Assembly: GCF_018687715.1 (NCBI RefSeq)
Contig: NC_056755.1
Coordinates: 32,390,501 to 32,454,500 of the forward strand
DNA length: 64,000 bases
Direction of reading: 5' to 3'
From: Carya illinoinensis
Lineage: Eukaryota > Streptophyta > Magnoliopsida > Fagales > Juglandaceae
Every line of letters begins with the position of its first letter. The first letter of the stretch is position 1. The translations under genes were made by a program, and so were the position numbers. The notes beneath the pieces are model-generated. The model ran no database searches. It had not been told where the DNA came from and was given only the letters and a program-made list of their open reading frames with translations. Shown here one piece after another: positions 1 through 9,922 of this stretch.

Positions 1-123
1 AAACGGAATTCGACCATCTAAGCTCAAGACGCATAACTCTTTTCCTGTCAAACTTCCATTTACAACAAACCATCGATATTTTTTTGTACACTATTTACTT
101 GCCAGCTTTAATAACTGTTAACC

Positions 124-560
124 TTATATGACATGAGATGAGAGATGACATGAGATATGATATGAAATGACATGAAAGATATAATATGAGATGCTGTGAT
201 GAGATGAGATGATATATGATATGATATGAGATGAGATAGATGAAATGAGATTAGAGATGAGATGATGAGATGTGATGAGATGACATGTGAGACATAAGAG
301 ATGAGATGAGATGCGATGCAATGCGATGCGAGATGAAGATGCGATGCGATGCAAGATGAGAGATGCGATGCAATGAGATGTGATGTGAGATGAGAGATGC
401 GATGCGAGATGATAGATGCAATGCAGGATTAGAGATGCGATGCGATACGAGATGAGAGATGGGATGAGATGCGAGATGAAAGATGTGATTTGAGATGAGA
501 GATGAGATGAGATTAGAGGTGAGATTAGATGAGAGATAAGATGAGAGATAAAATTATGAG
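124..560. repeat. GATGA-type degenerate minisatellite
   Basis: About 430 bases are almost only permutations of GAGAT, GATGA and GATGCGATGC, a purine-rich array whose short units (5 to 10 bases) drift along its length. The left part is GATAT/GATGA-like, the middle gains GATGC units (about 310-430), and the right returns to GAGAT. The open frame across it on the minus strand encodes only Ser/His/Ile-rich low complexity and is a by-product. Confidence 0.9.
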
Positions 561-2337
561 GTTTACGCCCTTAATGCAAAAAAAAGATAAATAAATAAAA
601 AAACAGAAAAACCACAATTGTCTTGCAAAGTAGTACGTGTATTGAAAAAAGCGACTCTAGAGTCTATTACAACTAATTGGAGCTCCTACTGAATACAACT
701 TCAATAGAGAGAGACAGAGAGAGCGCCCCGCATGCTTGTAGAACATGTACATATCATCCAAATACTAAACTATGTAGTTTACTTATCCTTTTAGGGTCTC
801 ATGGAAGAAAGGATTATAATTGTTCTTGAATTAATAAAGTGAATTTATGTCTACTGAATACAAAATCAAAAAGGGAGAAAGGTGAGCAGAAACAGAAACT
901 AATTATTCAGGATTTCATCGTTCGAGACATTAAACTGGACCATATTTTATTTGTCGAAAATGTTTAAACTTACGTGCATCCTTTGGTTCTAACAAAAACC
1001 AAGGTTGTGAAGAATTGTATCGGCAAAATGTACTCTATATCTTTTTCGTGCTACATCAATCACACCGAAGTTATTTTTTTATAAGCATCAATCACACCAA
1101 AGTTGGCCCATACTATTAAAGATGCATGTATTCGGTCCATTTTTCTGCACAGCAATGCATATACTTCCTCACTCCGTGAGATTATCCACACAAAAATAGC
1201 AATGCAAAAACGAACCACTCAAGAGAACAACTACACAAAAATAAGAATATCAAGATTTGGTTGAAAAAAGAGAGCCAAATAATGTCACTAAACTACTTCA
1301 AAGCAATAGACGAGCAATTAATCCACAAAATAGCATGCAATAATTTACTGAGAAATTTGTACCCTTTTTTGTTCAGCTTTAAATTTCATGATTGCATCAA
1401 ATCAGAAGGTGATTTCCCTATATTTAAAATAAAATAAAAAAATCCTTCGGGGTTTCTGGAACATTTGAAAGAATTCAAAAAGAAAGTTAAATTTACTACA
1501 TACATCCATTTTCGACTTGTACTCGTAGATAATTTATTTTAAGAATTACGTTTGACTAAAAACGAATAAAATGAAACTAAATCTATATGGTTCTATCAAA
1601 TTGATTGAAAAACACTTACGAATCGATAATCCAAATTAGTTCCAAAAGAAAACTCCACTTTAGATTCTATCAGATCTTTACTATGGAAATTAAAATCCAA
1701 ATGCCTCAAGTCCAGCTAATGACAGCGTTATCTCACCATTGGATATTGTAAATCTAGCAATAGCAAAACAGAGGACCATATTACTCTACAATCAATGCAC
1801 CGGGACAATTGCAAGACAAAGGAAAACTTTGTTTGGAAGTCCAGCTATGTATACTATGTTTTGTATGTAAGTTTAGCTTGTTGTACAGAGCCTTGCTATA
1901 GGCTTCATATACAATGTAATTGCATGTATATAAGGAATGGAAACCTTTTCTCCATCTCACCTGTGAGATAGAGTTTCTCAAGAGTTCTTTAGCTAATAGA
2001 TAAAAAACGAAAACATATCATAAAATAAAAGCCGATTGCAGATTCAATCCATTGATGCAAAAGAAATCAAAGCCAATTTAATTTCACATAAAACTAACAG
2101 ATCAAAATGTAAACAAACATAGATGAATTGAGATGTAGAAAAGGAATCTGAAGTACCTGTTGCTGTTGCAGGGGAACATCAACTCCTGTGGCCATCTCTT
2201 GTTGTTTCCATTGAGAGTTCTAGCAAAGAATGCCTTTAAAACTCGACGACAGCGACGAAAACATTTGGAGACAACTGTTGCGTGCCTCTCCTCCTTTATG
2301 TGAGTCGTCTCCAGCTCGTCGAACCTCAATACCACAA

Positions 2338-2373
<36 letters not shown>

Positions 2374-2794
2374 ATCGAGTTGTTGTTTCTTTCTCTCTGC
2401 AGGCACATAGTTTTGCAATTATGGAGGAGCATTGTAAAATATATATATATATATACACACACGAAATGAAGAAGATATGAGGATTCCAACCCCTATGTAT
2501 CCTTCATTGAATATAGTAGCTCAACGGGTTTTTAAATTTTGAAATTACTAGCCGTTACTAGTTTTAAAGTGAATATGAAATACAACGGCCAAAATAATAT
2601 CCTTCTCTACGGTTACTAATTTTATGATCTAGGAATTCCTAGCCGTTACTTGTTTAGTCAATTTACTTTATTTTATAAAGAATATGATCAGGACTCAGGT
2701 GTAACTTTTGTTTGTGGGGGGACTTTCTGACCGTTGGATGGATATCAAATCGAAATGACTGGGCTGTATATATATATATATATCCTTCTATGCA
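561..2794. other. Noncoding intergenic stretch
   Basis: AT-rich DNA with no frame resembling a known protein. It holds a CT microsatellite (about 2339-2373) and a short TA/CA tract (2436-2463). Short frames over these tracts have repeat composition. The right end is the left flank of the copia insertion. Confidence 0.6.
2339..2373. repeat. CT microsatellite
   Basis: A run of CT dinucleotides with one CG interruption near its left end. It is followed about 65 bases on by a TA/CA microsatellite (2436-2463). Confidence 0.9.
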
Positions 2795-2799
2795 ATTTT

Positions 2800-3209
2800 T
2801 GTTGCAGATGGAGACAAAGAAGTAAACGGTGCCATTTACTATTTTGGCACCGTTTACTATTTTGGCACGTTAGGCACCGAAGGCACCGTTCGGTGCTTTT
2901 GTTAGGCACCTCCCCACCTCCCAAAAATCATGCAGCAATTTGCTGCATAGTACTGATATGCTCTCCTATAAATAGGAGAGCTTAAGTGAGTATCAGTGTG
3001 TAGCAAAGGAGCGCAGCAAAGTGTGGAAGAGAGAAAACAGAGAGAGCTGTGTGTGTGCAGACAGTGTAGAGAGTGGGTGAGAGAGTTTTCTGTAAAAATC
3101 GTTTTATAGTGAAATTACAGCAGCTGTGGACGTAGGCAATTGCCGAACCACGTTAAATTTCGTCCCTCTTTTATTTAGAATCGTCTCTAAGTCAGAACAG
3201 CTCCCAACA
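2800..3209 (+). repeat. 5' LTR of the Tork-like copia element
   Basis: 410 bases, TG...CA. Compared with the 3' LTR it carries an extra partial copy of a TTTACTATTTTGGCAC unit near 2830-2870, which explains the length difference. U3 holds a TATA box at 2968-2973 within a palindrome. The transcription start probably lies shortly downstream, near the GTGTGTAGC stretch. Confidence 0.95.
2961..2980 (+). promoter_or_regulatory. LTR core promoter: TATA box inside a palindrome
   Basis: TATAAATA lies in the centre of two 9-base arms (CTCTCCTAT and ATAGGAGAG). The same arrangement is preserved in the 3' LTR at 7775-7794. A second small palindrome, GCAGCAATTTGCTGC, lies just upstream. Promoter function is inferred from the TATA box in U3. 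Confidence 0.7.
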
Positions 3210-3224
3210 ACTGGTATCAGAGAA
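3210..3224 (+). promoter_or_regulatory. Primer binding site (initiator Met-tRNA type)
   Basis: TGGTATCAGAGA begins two bases after the 5' LTR. It matches the canonical plant LTR-element primer site TGGTATCAGAGC except for the last base. Minus-strand DNA synthesis would start here from tRNA-iMet. Confidence 0.9.
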
Positions 3225-3344
3225 CCGGTTCGAGCTGTCCGAAAATTCAAATTGTTCAAAATCAATTTTTGACAACTCCACGGTGTTCCTCGCGTCGAGA
3301 CGAATCCGTTGCTGCAAACGGAATCGAAAACGGAGGTCGGACGA

Positions 3345-3570
3345 GGCTACACGCGCCTCTAGAAGATCGGCGCGTGCATCTGCTGCAACTCCACGCGCCC
3401 CACGCGCTCCAGAGGTTGAAGACGCGTGCACCACACGCGCTCACGCGCCCCCACGCGCCCTAGAGAGGTTCGACCTCACGCTCCCCCACGCGCACAGACT
3501 GTAGGCGCGTGTATCTCACGTGCCACGCGCTTGCCCACGCGCACTGTACAGCGCGTGTATCTCACGCGCC
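3345..3570 (+). repeat. CpG-dense ACGCGC-rich leader block
   Basis: Between the primer site and gag lies a stretch packed with ACGCGC, CACGCG and GCGCGTG motifs, very different from the AT-rich surroundings. Overlapping short frames give Arg/Ala/His-rich peptides in several frames, which reflects composition and not coding. It is part of the untranslated leader of the copia element. Confidence 0.75.
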
Positions 3571-3596
3571 AGACAGATCAGAACCGTCCGTTTTTT

Positions 3597-3848
3597 CAGA
3601 TCTGTTTTTGGCTAGATCTAAGCCATTCGGAGTCCAATTTCGACGATCAAATAGTGCTTTCCAACTATTTGGATCATTCCGGACTCATCCGTACGGTCGA
3701 AATTTTGATATTCGGCGTCAATATATTGGATCTGAACCATCCACGTGTTGCAGATCATTTTGGGCTAGATCACGCCAGTTGGAGTTCCATCGCGATGATC
3801 AAATAGTGCTGACAAACTATTTGGATCATTCCGGACTCGTTTCCAGCT
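3597..3848 (+). repeat. Imperfect direct duplication in the copia leader
   Basis: Two units of about 100 bases (about 3597-3700 and 3750-3848) share the order GGCTAGATC, GATCAAATAGTGCT, CAAACTATTTGGATC-like and ATTCCGGACTC. They are separated by about 50 unrelated bases. The duplication ends about 50 bases before the gag start. Confidence 0.75.
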
Positions 3849-3901
3849 AATTCGAGTGTTTCGGACGCAGCGGTTATCTTTGTTTGTTTAAATTTGAACT
3901 C

Positions 3902-5797
3902 ATGGCTGGAGAAGAAGCTAAAGGTGCCGGTATCGAGAAATTTGACGGTACAGACTTTGGCTACTGGAGAATGCAGATAGAAGATTATCTCTATGGGAAG
4001 AAACTACATCTTCCACTCCTAGGAAGAAAGCCAGATGACATGAGCAATGATGATTGGAGTCTCCTTGATAGACAAGTGTTGGGAGTCATTAGACTAACAC
4101 TGTCAAGATCAGTTGCACACAATGTGGGAAAGGAGAAGACCACGGCGGATTTGATGAAAGCTCTATCGGATATGTACGAGCAGCCATTAGCCAATAACAA
4201 AGTGCATTTGATGTACAAGCTATTCTACTTGAGAATGGCAGAAGGAACTCCAGTTATTCAGCATCTGAATGAGTTCAACACCATCATCAATCAATTAGCT
4301 TCAGTGGGGATTGAATTTGATGATGAAGTACGTGCACCGATTGCTCTGGCTCAATTGCCAAAAAGCTGGGAGGCCATGAGAACAGCTATTAGCAATTCTT
4401 ATGGCAAAACAAAGATGAAGTATCAAGAAATTCGGGACCATATTCTTAGCGAGGAAGTTCGCAGAAGAGATACAGGAGAAGCATCAACTTCCAGTTCTGC
4501 CTTAAACCTCGAGACGAGAGGTAGAGGAGCTAGTAGAAGTTCAAATCGGGGCAGATCGAAGTCCCGAAGAGGCAGAAGTAAATCTAGGTCCGGAAAACAA
4601 GTACAGTGCTGGAATTGTGGCAAGATTGGCCACTTCAAAAATAACTGCAAAGAAGCAAAGAAGAAGAATGAGCATGATTCTGTTAATGCCACAACAGAAG
4701 ATCTACAAGATGCCTTACTTCTTTCAGTCGACAATCAAATTGAATCTTGGGTGTTAGATTCAGGAGCTTCGTTCCACACTACAGCACACCGAGAAATCAT
4801 GCAGAATTATGTCAGTGGTGATTTCGGGAAGGTGTACTTAGCAGATGGTGAAGCGTTGGAAATCGAAGGCATGGGAGATGTACCAATCAATCTGCCCAAT
4901 GGAAGTGCATGGTTGTTACAGAAGGTGCGATATGTTCCCAAGCTCATGAGGAACCTGATTTCTGTAGGACAACTTGATGCTGATGGGCATTCGGTACTAT
5001 TTACCGGTGGCACGTGGAAGATAACAAAAGGAGCTATGGTAGTAGCTCGAGGCACAAAAACAGGTACTCTATATATGACTTCAAGCATTAGAGATACTAT
5101 TGCAATTGCTGATGCAAATGCCAACCTATGGCATCAAAGGCTTGGTCACATGAGTGAGAAAGGAATGAAAATACTATTATCCAAGGGGAAGTTACCAAAG
5201 TTGGAATCAACTGATTTCGACATGTGTGAAGGTTGCATTTTTGGGAAACAGAAAAAAGTTAGTTTCCTGAAAAATGGTAGAACTCCAAAATCTACAAAGT
5301 TGGAGTTGGTGCACACAGATTTGTGGGGGCCATCCCCAGTCGCTTCTCTTGGAGGATCGCGGTACTATGTTTCCTTTATTGATGACTCAAGCAGGAAAGT
5401 ATGGGTTTATTTTTTGAAAAATAAATCTGACACATTTGATACTTTCAAGAAGTGGAGAGCCATGGTTGAAAATGAAACAGGCTTGAAGTTAAAATGTCTG
5501 AGGTCAGACAATGGAGGAGAGTACATCGACGGAGGGTTCAAAGAATTCTGTGCTGCAAATGGGATTAGATTTCAGAAGACTATTCCCGGGACACCGCAGC
5601 AGAATGGCGTAGCTGAACTTATGAACAGAACTCTCAACGAACGTGCTAGAAGCATGAGGCTGAATTCAGGATTGCCTGAATGTTTTTGGGCTGATGCAGT
5701 TAACACTGCAGCCTATTTGATTAATCGGGGACCTTCAGTTCCCTTAAAGTTCGATCTACCAGAGGAAGTCTGGAGCGGAAAGAAGGTCACAAGCTGA
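3902..5797 (+). CDS. gag-pol: Copia gag-protease-integrase (3'-truncated polyprotein)
   Basis: The open frame starts at 3884, but the Met at 3902 (MAGEEAKG) fits the usual copia gag start better. Using 3884 as residue 1: copia gag domain at about 15-200; basic Arg/Ser stretch before the CCHC zinc knuckle at 242-255 (CWNCGKIGHFKNNC, 4607-4648); protease active site DSGAS at 292; pre-integrase HHCC zinc motif (HQRLGH...CEGC); integrase core with HTDLWGP, DNGGEY and a GVAE motif. In that last motif the usual Arg after Glu is Leu (AELMNRT). The frame ends in an early stop just after the VWSGKK motif, where the rest of integrase should follow. The next part of the polyprotein is in another frame, so a deletion is inferred here. 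Confidence 0.9.
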   Translation: MAGEEAKGAGIEKFDGTDFGYWRMQIEDYLYGKKLHLPLLGRKPDDMSNDDWSLLDRQVLGVIRLTLSRSVAHNVGKEKTTADLMKALSDMYEQPLANNKVHLMYKLFYLRMAEGTPVIQHLNEFNTIINQLASVGIEFDDEVRAPIALAQLPKSWEAMRTAISNSYGKTKMKYQEIRDHILSEEVRRRDTGEASTSSSALNLETRGRGASRSSNRGRSKSRRGRSKSRSGKQVQCWNCGKIGHFKNNCKEAKKKNEHDSVNATTEDLQDALLLSVDNQIESWVLDSGASFHTTAHREIMQNYVSGDFGKVYLADGEALEIEGMGDVPINLPNGSAWLLQKVRYVPKLMRNLISVGQLDADGHSVLFTGGTWKITKGAMVVARGTKTGTLYMTSSIRDTIAIADANANLWHQRLGHMSEKGMKILLSKGKLPKLESTDFDMCEGCIFGKQKKVSFLKNGRTPKSTKLELVHTDLWGPSPVASLGGSRYYVSFIDDSSRKVWVYFLKNKSDTFDTFKKWRAMVENETGLKLKCLRSDNGGEYIDGGFKEFCAANGIRFQKTIPGTPQQNGVAELMNRTLNERARSMRLNSGLPECFWADAVNTAAYLINRGPSVPLKFDLPEEVWSGKKVTS

Positions 5798-6839
5798 ACC
5801 TGAGGAGCAGCCAAAGAAACCTGAGGTTGTTGACTTTGATGTTACTCGAGTCAACACTGATCAAAACGAGGATCAAGAGAATGATGATCCACAGATCGAA
5901 CAACGTACACCACTCACTGTTATTCGAAGATCTTCAAGGACGATCAGGCCACCACAGCGGTTCTCACCATCTCTATACTACATCTTGCTAACAGATAGTG
6001 GTGAACCGGAAAGTTATGATGAAGCTCTACAAATTGAAGATTCGATCAAGTGGGAGAAAGCCATGCAAGATGAGATGGAGTCACTGATGTCAAATCAGAC
6101 ATGGGAGCTAACTAAGCTTCCAAAAGGCAAGAAGGCTTTGCACAATAAATGGGTGTACAGAATTAAGGAAGAGCACAATGGTAGCAAGCGCTACAAAGCC
6201 AGAATGGTCGTGAAGGGGTTTCAACAAAAAGAAGGTGTCGACTACACAGACATTTTTTCCCCAGTTGTAAAATTGACTACGATCAGGCTAGTGTTGGCAA
6301 TTGTGGCTGCAGAGAATCTACATCTTGAGCAGTTAGATGTGAAGACTGCATTCCTTCATGGTGATTTGGAGGAAGACATTTATATGCACCAGCCACAAGG
6401 ATTCTCAGTGAAGGGAAAAGAGAATCTAGTTTGCAAACTGAAGAAGAGCTTGTATGGCCTAAAACAAGCTCCACGACAATGGTACCGGAAGTTTGACAAC
6501 TTCATGTGCAGTAATGGATTTACAAGACTGCAGGCTGACCATTGTTGCTATATGAAGAACTTTGACAACTCTTATATTATCCTACTGTTGTATGTAGATG
6601 ATATGCTCGTTGCAGGGTCAAGCATCGAGGAGATCAATAAACTGAAGAAGCAGTTGTCAAAGCAATTTGAGATGAAGGATTTGGGTGCTGCAAAACAAAT
6701 CCTTGGTATGAGAATTATTAGAGATAGGTCTAATGATACTCTCAAGCTCTCGCAGGAGGAGTATGTGAAGAAGGTGCTCAAAAGGTTTAACATGGACAAG
6801 GCGAAACCAGTGAGCACACCCTTAGCTAGTCACTTTTGA
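5793..6839 (+). pseudogene. pol: Copia reverse transcriptase (frame-shifted part of pol)
   Basis: A frame open from about 5793 carries the acidic Glu/Pro linker, the RRSSRTIRPPQRF-like segment and then the RT domain. RT landmarks are WKWV-type NKWVYRIKEE, LDVKTAFLHGDL, the catalytic YVDD at 6591-6602 and LGMRI. It is in a different frame from the integrase part, with which it overlaps by a few bases. Members of the family normally have roughly a hundred more residues between VWSGKK and this linker, so an internal deletion created the shift. The frame stops at TGA 6837-6839, where related elements have Arg or Lys, so a CGA-to-TGA change is likely. Confidence 0.85.
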
Positions 6840-7553
6840 CTAACTAAGGATCAGTCGCCAAAGACGGAGGAAGAGCAAGAATGCATGGACAGAATACCCT
6901 ATGCATCTGCTATTGGTAGTCTTATGTACGCCATGGTCTGTACAAGGCCAGATATTGCACAAGCAGTGGGAGCTGTGAGCAGGTACATGAGTAATCCAGG
7001 AAAGCAGCATTGGGAAGCAGTTAAGTGGATTTTGAGATATCTACAAGGCTCTTCAGATACGTCACTATGCTTTACAAAAGCAGGTTTAAAACTACAGGGA
7101 TATGTAGATGCTGATTTAGCAGGTGACGTTAACAGCAGAAAAAGTACTACTGGATTTGTGTATACGCTGGGTGGTACAGCTGTATCGTGGGCTTCTAAGT
7201 TACAGAAGATTGTTGCTCTCTCAACTACAGAAGCTGAATACGTTGCTATAACTGAAGCAGGGAAGGAAATGGTTTGGTTGCAGTCATTCTTGGAGGAATT
7301 GGGAAAGAAGAATGAAAAAGGCATTCTGCACAGTGATAGTCAGAGTGCTATTTTTCTTGCAAAGAATCCAGCCTTTCATTCCAGAACAAAACACATACAG
7401 TTGCGATACCATTTTATCCGATCTCTTCTCGATAGTGGACAGCTGATACTTGAGAAGATTCGAGGAGCAGAAAACCCAGCAGACATGTTTACAAAAGTAG
7501 TTACTGCTGACAAACTGAAGCTGTGTATAGCTTCAGTTGGCCTCCGTACTTAA
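6840..7553 (+). pseudogene. pol: Copia RNase H (C-terminal part of pol)
   Basis: It is in the same frame as the RT part and separated only by the stop at 6837. It contains PYASAIGSLMYAM, YVDADLAGD (first catalytic Asp), STTEAEYVA (catalytic Glu), HSDSQSAI (catalytic Asp) and the C-terminal KIRGAENPADMFTK motif of copia RNase H. The natural stop is at 7551-7553, about 60 bases before the polypurine tract. The domain looks intact, so a single readthrough would restore the RT-RNase H order in this copy. Confidence 0.88.
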
Positions 7554-7610
7554 AGGCATGATTTGAAGTTGCTGTGATAATTGCTATGAAGATATGTAGA
7601 CTCATTTGTC

Positions 7611-7624
7611 TCCAAGTGGGAGAT
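7611..7624 (+). promoter_or_regulatory. Polypurine tract of the Tork-like element
   Basis: AAGTGGGAGAT directly precedes the 3' LTR, the usual plus-strand primer sequence of plant copia elements. Confidence 0.85.
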
Positions 7625-8021
7625 TGTTGCAGATGGAGACAAAGAAGTAAACGGAGCCATGCACCGTTTACTATTTTGGCATGTTAGGCACCGAAGGCAC
7701 CGTTCGGTGCTTTTGTTAGGCACCTCCCCACCTCCCAAAAATCATGCAGCAATTTGCTGCATAGTACTGATATGCTCTCCTATAAATAGGAGAGCTTAAG
7801 TGAGTATCAGTGTGTAGCAAAGGAGCGCAGCAAAGCGTGGAAGAGAGAAAACAGAGAGCTGTGTGTGTGCAGACAGTGTAGAGAGTGGGTGAGAGAGTTT
7901 TCTGTAAAAATCGTTTTATAGTGAAATTACAGCAGCTGTGGACGTAGGCAATTGCCGAACCACGTTAAATTTCGTCCCTCTTTTATTTAGAATCGTCTCT
8001 AAGTCAGAACAGCTCCCAACA
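7625..8021 (+). repeat. 3' LTR of the Tork-like copia element
   Basis: 397 bases, TGTTGC...CCAACA, nearly identical to 2800-3209. It lacks the small 5' LTR duplication. It carries the same TATA-in-palindrome promoter at 7775-7794. The ATTTT target duplication follows at 8022-8026. Confidence 0.95.
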
Positions 8022-8173
8022 ATTTTTATTTAAACCTTTTTCACATAGTTGTATACAAGGTTAGTTTCTACTTGTGAAATTATGAGATACAATGCAAGTA
8101 TGAATATAAGATGGTTCCCATTTCTTTAAAGTTTGGTATGCTTGTTAATTTATTTCTTATTTGGGTGTGCACA

Positions 8174-8862
8174 GATGGGAAGCCAAATCTCTCTTCATTT
8201 GGAAAGAAAGCTACAATTGGTGAATTCTATTGTATGTAAACAATGTTAAACTTCATCGAAAGGATATAATTAGACCATGAGAATAATTAGCTTACTATGA
8301 TTATAATTTGATTCACTGAAAGGATACATTCAGTTTTTCAAAATTTAAAAACTAGAAATATTTGAGTAGGATGATAATATCATGTGTTGTGCTGATTCTT
8401 CACTTACTGATTATACTCGTTACTGCAGCTGTTATATTACCATCTCTTCAGCATCTCTACAATGACTCATTAGACTTGGAAACTACTGGAGGTGAATTTC
8501 ATGGCTTGGGTATGGCAGTCATAAAGAAATCAAAGGATAAGTGGAAGAAGCTTTCAGATGTAGATTTGGAGAGAGAAGATGAGTGTGGGATCTGTTTGGA
8601 GCCATGCACCAAAATAGTTTTGCCAAACTGCAGTCATGCCATGTGAATCAATTGCTACCATGACTGGTATTCCGACATCTTATTTTCCTCCTTTGCTTGC
8701 CATTATATTTTACTGTCAATTTGTAATGATGGTGAGTAGCTGTGATTCTTAAGTTACAGTCTTTCTTTGCTTTTGTATTTCAAAGAAACACAAGGTCAGA
8801 ATCTTGCCCATTTTGCCGAGGAGCTTTAAAGAGAGTGAATTCGGGATACTTATGGGAGTTAC
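8174..8862 (+). pseudogene. RING-type E3 ubiquitin ligase remnant (AIRP2-like)
   Basis: Three exon-like pieces with plausible splice signals: about 8174-8235 (DGKPNLSSFGKKAT...EFY), about 8429-8667 (AVILPSLQHL... and the first RING half ECGICLEPCTK...PNCSHAM), and about 8785-8862 (SESCPFCRGALKRVNSG). The family (plant RING E3 ligases such as AIRP2) ubiquitinates targets in stress signalling and has this C-terminal C3HC4 ring. Here the codon after HAM is TGA (8644-8646), where the family has a zinc-binding Cys, so the ring is broken by a nonsense change. The N-terminal exons are not seen. The copia element lies just upstream, apparently in an intron. The sequence continues directly into a LINE fragment. 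Confidence 0.7.
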
Positions 8863-9735
8863 CATGGAAATCCGGGGAGTTCTAGGGGAGGGGGAGTGAT
8901 AAGAGATGATCTCGGTATTGTGTATGGAGCCTTCTCAGTTCATTTTGGTCAGGGTACTAATACTGGGGCTGAGTTAAGGGCTATTACAGAGGGGATTGTT
9001 TTGTGTAAAAGGCTAATTCTTTTTAGTGTGATTATTGAAAGTGACTCTAAGATGGTAGTGGATTGGCTTCGTGTGGGAAGGTGTACTTTGTGGTACTTAT
9101 GAGACTATTGGGATGATTTACTTACTACTCTTGAAGGGATTCATTTGATGGTAGTGCACAATGTTTTGAATACCGTACCAGATGGTGTACTGGTCAAGGT
9201 GCTGAAATGAAATATTTCGATATCGGTACCGTTTCGCGTACCATTTCGGGATAGTCGATATATAAACAAATTATATATATAAATATATATAAATTATATT
9301 TCAAAATAATAGTCTATATATGAATAAATTATACATGAATACATATGTATATATAAATTATAAATAGTTTGGTATGAATTGGGGGTCAAAAAATGAGATT
9401 ATAGCTTAAAAAATGAAAAAAAAAAGATAAAGATAAAGAGTCGAAATACTGGCAGGTACAGGCCGAAATACAGGACGGTATGGCCGGTATCGACCAGTAC
9501 GGCCGGTATTTCAACTGGTACGAAACAGGTACCATACCTGTACTGGTCGGTACGGTACGGTACCAAAAACACTGGTAGTGCATCAATTTCAGGAAGGTAA
9601 TCAAGCAACGGATTTTCTAGCATGACAAGGCAAGTTGGGACAAAATTTTACTTACGAAGAACATCAGAATTTGCCACGGATTTTGAGAGGTATTCTTTGT
9701 CTTGATAAATTGGGATTTCCTAGCCTCAGGATTTA
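8850..9735 (+). pseudogene. LINE RNase H (RVT_3-like) remnant, split by a MITE
   Basis: The left part (8850-9158) reads YHGNPGSSRGGGVIRDD, then GTNTGAELRAITEGI and ESDSKMVVDW, the pattern of the RNase H domain at the end of plant non-LTR retrotransposon ORF2. The right part (9583-about 9735) continues with FQEGNQATDFLA and the usual C-terminal tail. The two parts are separated only by a MITE with an 8-base target duplication, so the domain was continuous before that insertion. One stop lies in the first part (near 9100) and others in the tail. The left edge is fused to the RING remnant within about ten bases. Confidence 0.75.
9159..9574. mobile_element. hAT-type MITE, copy 1
   Basis: 416 bases with inverted ends (CAATGTTTTGAATACCGTACC on the left; the right end is the complement of CAGTGTTTTTGGTACCGTACC). 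It is flanked by a perfect 8-base target duplication GTAGTGCA (9151-9158 and 9575-9582). CA(A/G)TG termini and 8-base TSDs are typical of the hAT superfamily. The centre is AT-rich, and the arms are full of GTACCGGTA-like motifs that can pair with each other. There is no coding capacity. Confidence 0.88.
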
Positions 9736-9922
9736 ATTTGTTGGGGTTTTGCTAAATTGGTTTTGGTTTAAAAAATAGGCATGTTTAGGTTGGTTTTTAT
9801 TGCTTTATTTATTTAGTTTATTGTATAGGTTGTTTTTATTTTACTATTTTTTTATGCCTGGGATGGTTTTTTTGAATCTTTGTAAATCCCAAGTGTCCTG
9901 CTTGTTACTGCGGTATTTCTAT

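Larger units (their letters stand above)
2800..8021 (+). mobile_element. Ty1/copia LTR retrotransposon, Tork/TNT1-like
   Basis: A nearly complete element of 5222 bases. It has two near-identical LTRs that start TGTTGC and end CCAACA, a primer site after the 5' LTR, a purine tract before the 3' LTR, and a copia polyprotein in the order gag, protease, integrase, RT, RNase H. The target duplication ATTTT is perfect (2795-2799 and 8022-8026). The LTRs differ by only a few substitutions, a 13-base length difference near the start of U3 and a small GA indel, so insertion is recent. The polyprotein is broken by a deletion and frame change near 5790 and a stop at 6837, so this copy is probably non-autonomous. 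The lineage comes from recall of gag and integrase features and is an inference. Confidence 0.95.

Noticed and set aside
124..560. CRISPR array or centromeric satellite
   Set aside because: There is no repeat-spacer structure and the units are only 5 to 10 bases. It is a simple-sequence minisatellite.
3262..3806. Several overlapping Arg/Ala/His-rich frames in the copia leader
   Set aside because: They are open in several frames because of the ACGCGC composition. Leaders of copia elements do not code here.
9386..9623. Minus-strand frames of about 73 residues
   Set aside because: They lie in the arm of the hAT-type MITE, and the Tyr/Val/Pro content comes from GTACCGGTA repeats.
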